From Apostichopus japonicus (lineage: Eukaryota > Echinodermata > Holothuroidea > Aspidochirotida > Stichopodidae): a DNA stretch of 64,000 bases. Numbering within the stretch: position 1 is the stretch's first letter; every line of letters begins with the position of its first letter. Positions 1 to 12,900 of the stretch are shown one piece after another. The notes under the pieces are model-generated. The model saw only the letters and a program-made list of their open reading frames with translations, did not search any database and was not told where the DNA came from. The stretch lies in NCBI RefSeq assembly GCF_037975245.1, contig NC_092580.1, positions 17,558,001 through 17,622,000 of the forward strand, written 5' to 3'. The translations under genes were made by a program, and so were the position numbers.

Positions 1-69
1 CTTGTCATTGTGGCAAACAGTCAATTACTGTACATAGATAAAGAGAAAAGTTGACAAATGTACTGACTG

Positions 70-767
70 CAGGGCCAGATTTAGCTTGGGGGGGCCTGGG
101 GCCAGAATAGTTTGGGGGCCCTTTCACGATTAGGCCCACTATCTAAGCAGAGCGCCACCATACAGTAGGTTGGCGCGTAGCGTGCACGAAAAGTTTAGCA
201 GAAAATGCTTCCCAGATCGCTGGAAATGGCACTTCACAGGCCTTGCAAGTTGCATCTAAACATTTTAATTTTGAAATCTCATGTTCTGGACTTTGACTAT
301 TGTCACAATTAATATGTAAATTTTTTTTTTTTTTTTACGTTGTTTTTTCTGATGCCCCTCCAGGAATCAATATTCCGTTTTCCGTAGGATCACATGATAG
401 GTGGTTGGTAGCTAGAAGATTATCCAAATATCTATAGGGATGCCAATTTGTTTTGCAAAACTGACAGAATTTACATAATTTGTAAACACTGAATTTACGG
501 GGTTTGTGGTGTCACGTGTGTGACAAGTTACGCAAATGCCGTAGAATGAAGACCATGCATCGTTATAGGCACCATGTATTTATGGAAAGACAACTTTTGT
601 TCAGTGTGGAGTTTCGAACAAAGGTCGTTATTTTACATGTTGAACATCAACGGACGGACAGAAAGGCATCTTATGCCTTCCATTTGTTGGACACCCAAAT
701 GTGGGGGCCCCTAACTGTGGGGGTCCGGGGCCTAGGCCCCAGTGGGCCTGCTGTTAATCAGGCACTG
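70..767. mobile_element. hAT-like non-autonomous DNA element with 8-bp target duplication
   Basis: The left end CAGGGCCAGATTTAG is imperfectly inverted at the right end (CAGTGCCTGATTAA when read on the minus strand). The flanks are ACTGACTG (62-69) and ACTGAGTG (768-775), an 8-bp duplication with one difference. CAG-start ends and 8-bp duplications are typical of the hAT superfamily. No transposase frame is present. Internal bases around 140-250 match segments at 51080-51180 and, inverted, at 52860-52990. Confidence 0.7.
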
Positions 768-894
768 ACTGAGTGTACTTTGTAAAACCTGTGAAAGCTT
801 CAAAACAGTTCCTGAATGAACCGTCTTTACTTTATGTTTGTATAAAGCTTAAAAGGTTTTAATAATATGTTCTTTTGCTTTCTCTCTTTTTCAG

Positions 895-948
895 CAGACT
901 GGTGGTTTTCCATTTGCATCTACTACCTTTGCCAAATGTTTCTCAGGG
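895..948 (+). CDS. IDH3G: IDH3G probable N-terminal (transit-peptide) exon
   Basis: A pyrimidine-rich tract ends in a TTTTCAGCAG acceptor. The exon reads [18 protein letters not shown] and is followed by GTAAAG. It is 54 nt, phase 0 at both ends, and so joins in frame to the next exon, which starts 'PPPACYGGR'. Phe/Ser/Thr/Lys-rich composition fits a mitochondrial presequence, and 'FAKCFS' resembles invertebrate IDH3G leaders. The acceptor is a tandem NAGNAG, so the exon may start at 895 or 898. The upstream exon with ATG was not found between 1 and 894 and may lie outside the window. Assignment rests on phase, splice sites and composition, not on a conserved domain. Confidence 0.6.
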
Positions 949-3900
949 GTAAAGTTAATGTTCAAATCATATCCACAAGGCATCTGATGTTTTTGAGTTG
1001 CATAAAGTGAGGTTACGGCTACTGTATGTGCATGAACTTAATCAATCTTATTGTGTCTGGCCTGTAGCATTATATCTGTAACTTTGTGAAGACATACAGG
1101 AATCATTTTAGATGTATGTTAAAGCCCAATATGCATTTATATATGCCATCCAGGTGATGAAAGAGCTGGATGCAAAATTGTTGTATAATTACTGGATCCA
1201 GTACTGAAACAGAAACCATATTGCATATACTGTAACTGTTTTCCAATATTAATGTCGTTGCAAATGTGGGAACATCTTGAGAAAGTGTGTTGCATGTGAG
1301 AGGAAATATCAAAACTACTTTGCAAATAGGCGTTGACATGCCACTGTCTCGTAGTAGATACTATGCATGTACTGTATCGAATCGAGACTACTTTGTGCAT
1401 TGGAATCAGGACTGAAAAGTATTTATATAAATCAATATGCCATTAACTATCAATCTGGCTAATTGCATCGTTTTGAACAAATGGAAACTTTGTTTAGTTC
1501 ATTCAGACAATACTCAAGTCAGACTACATGAGTGATACCTTTGTGATACCTTTGTGATACCTTTCTTAGTGAGAACTAAATGTATTTATTTGTATCGTCA
1601 AGAAAATGTCCTCATTTGTATCTCACACACAAGACAAAATCGACTGGTTCCATCTTACAAAATTCACTTTCTGTCTGCATTTAGTCAGATCTTGTACTTT
1701 TCAAGTGCAAACTGCTTCTGTCAATGATGAGTTGCACATGAGGTCAAAGGTTACGACCCTTGTGGGGTCACCTGTGACACATACATCATTGTGATGACTC
1801 AACCAAGTGCACAGGGGCCATCTGAGACAGATATTACTACATGAGTGATACCTTTGTGATGTGGAATATGTTTATATACATACTTTTACTTTAAGAACAT
1901 GAAAACTGAGTGATCATCCTTATCTGATTTGAGGTAAATGAACTTCAGTAAACATTGAATGGGAGAAGGCTAAATTAAGTTTAGTATAATCCACAGCTTT
2001 TGGAAGTGATCATACTGTAGTGATGAGCCTAAGATATCTCTCATCTTGACACGTTGAATCCAACCCTTTTTACAGTGAACGTCTTTGTTGCCAAAATTTT
2101 TGAGGTCATTTATGGTGTAAACTTTTAGTAAATGCTTTACAATGACCTATATCATCTTTCTAATTATTACAAATTAAAGAAATGGCTGCTAGTGATGGCT
2201 TCGTTACTTAGTTCGCTGAAAATCTGTCAGTTGATGTGGAAAACTTTGGTTTTCATATCATACACTAAGAAAAAAAAGGCAGGGCATCCCAACATGTAGA
2301 TTGTAGCTCTTGATATTCAGCTGGTGGTGGTTGTACACATTCCACATTATCATGGTAATGTTTGGTTCTGTCCAGTTTGCTAATTGTCATAGCAACCATG
2401 TACATGCTGCTTTAGCTTACTGTACAGTCAATGTTGGTTCGAGATTGTGCAGTCTTTATTGTTGCTTTGATTGGTTCAAGTTGTCCAAGCCAATCATCCT
2501 CTCTCGGACCAGCTTTGTCATCGATATCATTACATGTATACTGTAGTTTGTGGCAAAAGGTTTCGATTCCTAGTTGATCTGTACTTGAGCTCTCACTTCA
2601 AATCATATGTATGTAACTCTGATACTGTGAATGAGGTCTTGTGGCAAATATGGTTTGAAATTTCTACTCTTAACATGCACCCCCTCTTGTTGCTCCATCG
2701 CCTCATCTCCATATTAAGTTGCTCCATGTCTTACCCTCCCCCCTCCCACTCCCCCACTCCCTTTCTCACTATATAAAAATGTCCATCAAGATACATTACC
2801 TATAAAGTAGCAGAAATTAAAGAGATGATGAAATATAGGTGATGAATGTATTTTATGCTAACATTTGCCCAACAAAATTCTACCTTCTGCACCACGGCCA
2901 TAATTTATTTGCTGGAAACTTAAGATCTAACTTCTTTCTTCCCCAACATTTTTATAAATATTCCCTGACTAACAATTGAAATGCTGAATATTGCAGTACT
3001 TATCTGATGATAATCCTCTAACCATCCTTTTGTTGTGATGCACCTGTACCCCCACCCCCACTGCCCCACCCACCTTCTCTCTTTTCATGGTAATCATTTC
3101 TCTACTTACATTTTGTTGGTTGCTCCCTTTCCATTGCCTGTGGTATCTTGCAGTTGAAAGCTGACCCATACAAACATGTAAGTATGAAATTCATTGCTTC
3201 ATATTAAATATTATATATACTGTATGAATGTTAGTTGTACAGTACTTGTTTCAAATTCATACACCTCAAGAATTATGGCTTCAGTTTACATTGAACTTGT
3301 CGCTAGCTCGTAAAGTCGTACTAAATTGTTTAAAAAGTTCAAAAAGTCAAAATGTTCAAAGGTGATGTCACTGAAAATATCATCTGTCGCCTCAATCTGG
3401 AAATTAAAAGAAAAAAAAGAAGAAAATCTTATTTATGAAAGGACACTCTAAATGTCCGAGGTCACACCTGCATGTTGCAATATTTAGATTTAAAAAGTTG
3501 ATTCTAGATCAGTTATGTAAATGAATCAGATCTTCCCATTTCCTTTTGTATGTATTTACAATTGTTTTGATGTGTTGTAGTGTACAGTGGAATGTGAATG
3601 TTGAACTGAACGTTTATATACAGTGACATTATCTTCTTGCTTTTCCATATGATCACTCATCTTGCTTTAACTTGAAGGATACAGAGGCTCAATCATCATT
3701 ATTTGGTCAGTGTAATGGAGGTTACAGTGATGAACATCTTCCACAGACAGCTATAAATTATCTTTTATACTCCAATTGGGAGATATCACAGGTTTATCAC
3801 TATGACATCAGAGATTTACAAAAAACACAGCTCGCAGACAACTGTTTAACTAGAGTAGGATACCTCCCAAACATGATGGTGCTATATTCGCATCTGTTCG

Positions 3901-6900
3901 GAGAAGCTGTTTTTTTTAGGGTTACCATACTGTACATCACTGATTAATCGGGGTTGTTCCATTTTTGGCAAACAAAATGGTATTGTCCCGCCGGCAAATT
4001 TAATTGTCTCGATATATTGTCTTTGTGAGGTTCAGACTATCACTGTTTTACACCTGTAGTACACCGTTTTGGAACAATAATGTAATCTTTTTCAACACAC
4101 AGAAATGATTGATGGCCACATATTAGCCCTTCATGCTTGATGGGGTGAAAAAAAAACTTTTTACTGTAAGCTACCGTACATAGATGCAACAAGTTCTAAC
4201 AAAACATTGATTCATCTAGCTATTTTGCAATATTAGGTATAACATCATTCAGACCATACCATTATTTAAGCAAAGTTTAAGTATGGTGCTAACATGTTGT
4301 CCCACTTTTCAAGCAAAGAAATACGGTAACCTTAGCCACAGAGACCTCTAGATCATGTAAGTTAAAGATGAAAAAAGTTGGGGATGTGTCTCCTTTAAGT
4401 CCTTACTTTCATGCTATATCACCATCATCATCATCATTATCATCATGATTTTGTATTTTTGAAACCACTCAAATTCCTGACAGACAGTTGCTATTTATAG
4501 GTATGTTGGTGGTAGTGGAAAGTTGAGATAAGCAGGCATGGATCCATAGTGGGGTGGGGGTGGTGACCAAAGTTGTAAGGTCTGCAATCACTTATAGATG
4601 AATCTTGTGTTTTCTTTTTGCTCTCTAGCCCCCTCCTGCATGCTATGGTGGACGCCACACAGTTACGCTAATTCCCGGAGATGGCATTGGACCAGAGTTC
4701 ATGATGCATGTGAGGGATGTATTCAGGTACGAAAACGGTTACCATATTTTATAGAGTGAGAAATGAAGGCAACTCGTTGTGGCCTGTGGAAGATATTTGA
4801 AGGGTTTAGACATTGTTGTAAATGCAGATAGGCCAGATCAAAATCCATGTAATTGCAATATGCCTCATGAGATGATAATGGTTAATGCATTGCTAATTAC
4901 TATTTTGTACAATTTGTGCACAAATTTACCTGAAATTGTGGTTAATTTGAACAATTAGCAGATTCCACTTGGATAGCTCAAATATAAGTTAGGGAAATGA
5001 TTACATCTCCAGGGTAACCTTAGTTACCCTTTGTTTAACATCATGTTAGAATGCCCCGATTCAAAGTGCAAAGAGTTGACACCAAGGTGAGCTTATGTAA
5101 TGTGGAATTTATTAGGATTTGATGAGAAAAGCTAATAGAAATGAAGCAAAATTCAAGTAACCCCAAATGACAACGGTAATAAATGTAAACAAATATTTCC
5201 ATGTGCTTGTCTGTTCTTTCTTAGTGAGAACTGAATGTATTGATTTTTATCATCAAGAAAATGTCCTCATTTATATGTATCTCACACCCAAGACAAAATC
5301 TACCGGTTCCATTGTACAAAATTCACATTCTGTCTGCATTTAGTCAGATCTTGTACTTTTCAAGTGCAAATTGCTTCTGTCAATGATGAGTTGCACATTA
5401 GGTCAAAGGTTACGACCCTTGTGGGGTCACCTGTGACACATACATCATTGTGATGACTCAACCAAGTGCACAGGGGCCATCTGAGACAGATATAAAGCAG
5501 TGATCATTAACAAAGGCCAGGTGTTTCATTGTGTCTGTACAGGAAAATAATATTTCCAAGCCATATTGAGTAAATTAATACTGTACTGTACTAGCGGGTT
5601 TCTTCAGGACAATGTATTCACTGAATGTGTACCTTATACTAAATTCCTACTACTATATATATATATCTTTATACTTTTGTGGTAGCAAGTAATAAGAAAA
5701 TGCAGTGGGGTACTTTTGTCCCCAAATTTTTACCATTTGAAAATGGATGAGCAAAACTGTGTGTGACCTCATTGTACAGTAGGTGATTTTTTTCCAAGCA
5801 AAGCATGTTTCTTATTTTGTTCATTATGGCCCTGTGGACAGTTTTAGTCCATTTTCATTATATTAAGTATTGATTAATTTCACAGCATTTCTGCACTTTT
5901 CTTTATAAGGCATGCTGATGTTCCAGTAGAGTTTGAAGAATTTCATTTGAGTGGAGACTCTGAAGAAAACGTAGAGAACGCTATAATTGCCGTTCAAAGG
6001 AACGGAGTTGCGCTCAAAGGCAACATTCACACAGACCTGAAGGAGCTGATTCCACAGAAGGACAAAACTAAAAATGTGTCCCTCAGGTATGTTAACTCTG
6101 TAACTCACTCTGGTTGCATGACCTTAGGCTAAGAAGTAACCTATGCACTCAGGCCGTGTAGATTGGCATGCATTCACTCACTCTGGTTGCATGACGTTAG
6201 GCAAAGAAGTAACCTATGCACTCTAGTCGTGTAGATTGGCATGCATTCACTCACTCTGGTTGCATGACGTTTGGCAAAGAAGCAACCTATGCACTCTAGT
6301 CGTGTAGATTGGCATGCATTCACTCACTCTGGTTGCATGACTTTAGGCAAAGAAGTAACCTATGCACTCAAATCCTGTTGATTTGCGTGCATTCACTCAC
6401 TCTGGTTGCATGACTTTAGGCAAGGATGTAACCTATGCACTCAAGTCCTGTTGATTTGCGTGCATTCACTCACTCCCATTGCATGACTTTAGGCAAAGAA
6501 GTAACCTATGCACTCAAATCCTGTTGATTTGCGTGCATTCACTCACTCTGGTTGCATGACTTTATGCAAGGATGTAACCTATGCACTCAAGTCCTGTTGA
6601 TTTGCGTGCATTCACTCACTCCCATTGCATGACTTTAGGCATAGAAGTAACCTACTGTATGCACTCAAGTAGTGTTGATTTTCGTGCATGTGCACTCGTT
6701 TTTTATTATGACTGAGGACTTGCAAAACGGACTTCCAAGTCAGCAGATGCCATTTTGAAAGGAATCACCACATCCCCAGAAGAAGTCGGATATAAGGTTT
6801 AGGGTACTGTACGTGGATTTGGACAATGGCATAAACAATCATGGGGTGGGTCCTTAGTGAGAATGTGAAGCACACCTGTGTGCCTTGTGATGCTTTACTT

Positions 6901-9900
6901 GTGATAGATGTGAAGCTTGGATTGAAATTAAACCTTTGTCTGTGGATTCCTCCATTTGGGTTCAAGAAATCTATTATCTATAGTCATGGGCGAAGATCAT
7001 GTAAGGTCAGTATAGGTCAAATTGTAAAACCGTGTAATGACATAAGCTTTAGAAGGGAACTTTGAATGGTTCTCATATTTTCTATGTGCAGTCAGGTGTT
7101 CCACAGAGTTAGAAACTAAAAAAAAACTAGTGTGTAATGACAATTGTCCTTTTCCAATCTTAGTTTCTGGCTAATATCTGCCTATGTTAGATTTCATATT
7201 CTTCAACTTACCACTATGTTAGTACAGCAGCTGAATTCTTCTGTCAGTGATGAGTTGCGCCTAAGGTCAAAGATTAATGACCCTTGTGGGGTCACCTTTG
7301 ACACAGATATTCTTGTGGTGACCCAACCAAGTGCACTGGGGCCATCTGAGACAGATTATTCACATACAGTATATATATTAATCCAAGTATGATAGCCATG
7401 TTATCGCAATTCCACCCCTTCCACCACCTACCCTTTGTCCCCCCTCCCAGACCATATTCTTTTTACCAATCAGTTATCTACTCAAGCTAACGAAACATTC
7501 TGTTTGTTCAGAATGGCGGTCCATTTTCTCTGTAATGAGCAGCCACACTGTTTATAACATAATACTGTACAGCCCTGATTCTTACATGCAAAGAAGAATA
7601 TAGAGCTAGTTACATACCTTTGCCATGAAAGAGTGGTTGGTCTGTTTGTTGGAAAAGTTCTCAAGACGATACATAAACATTTGTTATAATACGATATCAT
7701 CTTTGTCATGGAGTTTTCCTCTTTTCTTTCTCTCACTTTGGCAGAGTCAATTTAGATGTCTTTGCCAATGTGTTACACTGTAAGAGCATCCCTGGTGTGG
7801 AAACAAGACATGATAATGTTGATATTGTCATCATCAGAGAAAACACAGAAGGAGAGTACAGCAGTTTGGAGCATGAGGTAGGTGGGCTATTATTGCTGTG
7901 CACCCTCCAACTAACAAAAATTGCTTATAGGCGTTTTACCTAGGGTGCCTCCGTAAACAGGTACTATCGGAATATCGGTTATTTCATTCTTACCCATACC
8001 GACGGTATTGAAATCTGTCATCAACGAATATACCGAAAATACCAGGTATATCCGAAACAACCTTGAATACCCGGTAACAGTAATACCTTAATTGAAATAC
8101 CGACCCAGACAGTACACCCAAACTTGAGGATTCCAATATTCCCGCTGCTACTGTTTATCGTGTATACCTTACTGCTCCCCGTAGTCCCAAAATTGTAAAC
8201 ATTCTTGTTGTACAATCTTTAGCCCTTGCATCTGTTGCTTGTACTGTACCGAGCAAAATGTCAACGAATCGACACAGATATGTTTCTTGCATTTTCACCT
8301 TCAACAATGGTTTAAGCCTAATCAGCCAATCACGAGCATGGAATAGGTACATTTACACACGATAATATGAAACAGTCTACGTACGGATGGGGGGGGGGGG
8401 GAGGTACAGAATACAGCACAGCACCTGTTGGAGGTTTCGAAACAAGTGCTTTGGTACACTAGGAAACAGGGAAAGGGTGGCATATGTGTTAGGGCTGTGC
8501 ATTTATGCTTAATTGGCCAAATTTTTGATCGTTTAAATGGACTTTTTCACTTCAACTTTGGTAAAAATCAAGCTAAATGAAATATATGGTCAACAATCCA
8601 ATTATACCCTGATTGAAGTAGAAGATTCACAAAGTATTTTCACCGCTTCATATCATGCGGTAATTTTCCCCTCACTTTAAGGTATATAATTACTTCCCAG
8701 CGTAATACATGGTAATACATGGTCATAGCGTTAACATAAAACCTTTTGTGCCAATGGAGACGCTTCCTGAAACGAAGATGTTATTGTAATACCCCCTCCC
8801 GCAAAAATACGATCAATTGCTGTACCCCCAATCCATGCTATTAAGCCAATTGTTTTTCCAGAGAGAGGTAGGTACAGTATACAGTGTAGCTGGGTGAAAA
8901 AAGATTACAGATTCACAGTCTTGCAAAAGGTGTTGCGCGGTGAACCAAATTTGTATTTTTGTTGACTAGGGAGTTCAGGTGCTACCCTTCACAATGTGTG
9001 TGTACATGTGTACAATTTTTGTCTAGCAAGGATTCTGCAGTTTCTGTAAGCGATTGAATGCGGTCTAAGAGAAACCCGAGCTGGTAAAATGTGCTTGGAG
9101 CAGGTCTAAACCACGCGAGTACATTCAGACATTTTTGCATGCTCAGCTTGCTGTACCTACTGTCAGAGAGATCTCAACGTTTCATCTAAGTTTTAAAACA
9201 ATCCATTCTTAACTAATTGATGGGATGATCTGGTCTCTATCTCACCACTTTCACAATGCCACAGAGCTCTTGCGGTTCTATGATGTCACTCGCTTTACAT
9301 TTAAGGATACCCTATCAAAATAAGGAATCTCCCAAAGTTGTTCTTACAGACAGCTACTTGCCAAGTTTAAGTCATTCCCCAGTCACGTAGTGTAACATTA
9401 CCCACACTTTGCTTCGGCTACTTGGGTTAAAACTGACAGCGTAGTTCTGCCATACTCGCAAGTACAGTTTCCAGCCAATGGTTCTCACAGTTTCCTTTCA
9501 AAGAAGATTGATGATGATTGAAAAACATGCCAAAAAGTTCACATCTGTAGTTCCATTTAGGACTATTTCTCGATGGTTTCTAACATGTTACCTATCGATA
9601 ATTCAACCTTTACAAGTTTTTCTTTTTTCCTGGAACCCTTTGAAGTTAAAGATGTTTGACTAAGTGATACCAAGTAACTTTGATAAATCTTTCTATTGAT
9701 CTTGTGGCTGTCATCTTCTCTGGCCTTTCATGGTGTATATTAACTTTCAGGAATCATGTCATGAATAAAATGATGACATTTTATCTGGACTTAAAAAATT
9801 ACAATGTATAGTTGTTCACATTGTAATGGTTATTATGGATGCTTTTTTTTAATCCGTTTTCAAACCCATAAATTTGTACCATGATGGTACATCTTTCTAC

Positions 9901-12900
9901 AATGTAGAAGTTTATGGTTTCCCTTTTTGGTTAGCAAAACTGAAAAGAAACTTGTCAGTCTCTGTTGACAAAGCAAGGTAGTCATTTCTATGCTCTGTTT
10001 TGTTTTGTCTTCTTATATTAAGTGCTTATGTTAGCATTATATCTTTTCTGTTACTTACAGACTTTGTTAAAGAAGCATAACTTTTAGCAATTTCAAAGAA
10101 ACCAGAATTGAATGTCCAGGTTTTCTTTATTTTTTATCTCTGTCTCACAGAGTGCATCCGGTGTTGTGGAGAGTTTGAAAATTATTACCAGGAAGCGGTC
10201 AGAAAGAATTGCCAAGTATGCGTTCGAGTTTGCAAGAGAAAATGGAAGGAAAAAAGTGACCGCGATTCATAAAGCAAACATTATGTAAGTTTAAGCTGAC
10301 TGGGGGGGTATACATATATTATACATATATGCATGAGAGTTTATTGCGATCTTTGTACAGACTTGATCTTTTAATATATTTGATAATAATAGGCTGTTGG
10401 TGTTGAGTGTGATTGGCAGGGTTGCAACTATACCAGTTTGGTAGGGGTGGGGTGTTGAGGGGAATAATTTATCCAGTATTGCTTTGCAAAATGCTATGAA
10501 AATCAGTCAAAGTGCTATACAATTGCAAACATGTATAACAGTATTTTACACAGGGGCCATAGTATTTTATAAGAACATAAACTCAGGGACTTCAAACCTG
10601 TGGCACAAAAGTTGAACACTAAAACATTTGCCCTGGTGAGAAATTTTGGTAAAATAGAGCGTGCTTAGATGCAAAATGGTGCTATATTTTGAAACATTGT
10701 TGAATAATGTTTGACTGCTGAGCTTGTATACAGCACGTATTGTACATGTTATATATGAAAGTACTGTACACTAGGACTTTGAGTAATATTCTGTCAGTCA
10801 GTGGGGGAGGCTGAGCTGAGCCCTGCCCCTTCCTTCGGGTTTATTCATCCGCCGCCTCCCCCCAACAGAAGGATACGTGATTGGGGACCTGATGATTGGT
10901 CATCAGATTCAGTCGTGATATAGACTGACAGATTTGAGCTGTCAGTTCTAACATCTAACTGGTCCAAATTGAGCAAAATAGAGTCAAATTTAATTTAGAT
11001 TCGATGTCAGAATTGATAAATTGTAATTGTTGAGTTGTAGGACATTTTTGGGGTTATGTTGATCATTATGGATTTGTGGTAGCTGATATTATATAGGTTT
11101 TCAGTGTTATATCCTGATATGTTATCAGATGTGATTTCCATATAGTCAGTGTTATATCCTGATATGTTGTAAGTTGTGATTTTCCATATATAGTCAGTGT
11201 TACATCCTGATATGTACAGTAATAAGTTGTGATTTCCATATATTGTCAGTACTGATCTTAGAAGCCTATCTGATTTATCCTAATGGGATCTCTCTTGATC
11301 ATAATAGTTTGAATCATATTCAATCCTAAGTTGTTATGAGATTTGATCTTTATAGCTTGGGTGTAGCAGCCATTTTGTCGCAATGAAGTCATTACAAGAT
11401 TCTCTTGAATGAGCAGACAAAGATATTTAACCCGATCATTATTAAATTACTGAAATAATATATCCCTTTGCATGTCAATATCAATTGATTGATTCATTAG
11501 TTGATAGATGAGTCAACATATCCAAGCAAGTAGAATCCTTCAGGTGGTAACAGAATGTGTTTACCTTTGTGACTAGATACTCCTAAAAGATAACCAAAAG
11601 GTCAATACAGATTAAAATGTCATCATGCATCTGTGTGCTTACTGTGTGCTCAGTCAACAATTCCAAGTATTTTTTCCTAGCTAATGGTAAGAAGAACTCT
11701 GGAATGATTTTCATTAAAACATCTATTTAGCTCCTTGAGCTGGAAGAAGTTGCCTGCCATACATTGCTCAATTTTCTACTTTAATGTCTCATCTGTGGTA
11801 TGTTCCTTCAGGAAACTGGGAGACGGTCTATTCTTGAACACTTGTCGAGAGGTCGCTGCATCTTACCCAGAGATAGAGTTTGTTGATATGATCGTGGATA
11901 ACTGTTGTATGCAGGTATGACATCTCCCTAATGTACAACTTCTGAGTGTATCGCTCTTAATGATACCAGAGCACAGATATAGTCATAATACACATATTCT
12001 GTTTCTATCATGTAATTTCTGCTAACTCAGAGTGATTTAGGGATACCCAATATGCAAGAACAATAGTGAGTGAATTATGTGAGTTAGCTCAAACAAAGCT
12101 TTGCACCCAAACACTAAAGTTAGTTGATCATGTGATCCTTGGTGTTTAGGGAGGAACTTAACATTTTAGGCAGAATGGTGGTTACCATCATTCTTAGTAA
12201 TGCCAAAGCACTCATAGCTTGATAAAATGTTTACATTCTCTGTTCATGTCATTATTGCTAACACAGAGTGATAAGGGATCCTCAGTACCCTTTTGTGTGT
12301 AAGGTGTGTGATTTAGCTAAAACAAAGCTATGCACCCAACACTAACTTTAGTCCATCATGTAATCAAAAGGCAGGAATTCAGGATATCATATCATATCAG
12401 TTTATTGCTCAGTTAGCTGCTCTGTGTGTTCCCAGTTCTATAGGAAGAATGTTGTTCTTCATGGTGAAGTTTGCTATTAACCACAGATCTGTCAAGGGCC
12501 ATAGAGTACTCTTGGCAGCATTGTTGTTCTTCATGGTGAAGTTTTGCTATGCAACACAGAGCTATCAAGGGGCATGGAGTACTCTTGGCAGCATTGTTGT
12601 TCTTCATGGTGAAGTTTTGCTATGAAACACAGAGCTATCAAGGGGCATGGAGTACTCTTGGCAGCATTGTTGTTCATCATGGTGAAGTTTTGCTATGAAA
12701 CACAGAGCTATCAAGGGGCATGGAGTACTCTTGGCAGCATTGTTGTTCTTCGTGGTGAAGTTTGCTATAAAACACAGAGTTGTCAAGGGGCACAGAGTAC
12801 TCTTGGCAGCATTGTTGTTCTTCATGGTGAAGTTTTGCTATGCAACACAGAGCTATCAAGGGGCATGGAGTACTCTTGGCAGCATTGTTGTTCTTCGTGG

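Noticed and set aside
3672-3947. 91-codon open frame upstream of the IDH3[10 protein letters not shown] exon
   Set aside because: No family similarity, no acceptor/donor pair in a phase that fits the gene, and poor leader-like composition. Left as intron.
8500-8525. TTAGGGCTGTGCATTTATGC as a hAT left end
   Set aside because: Resembles TAGGG-type hAT ends, but no partner end or target duplication was found in the intron.
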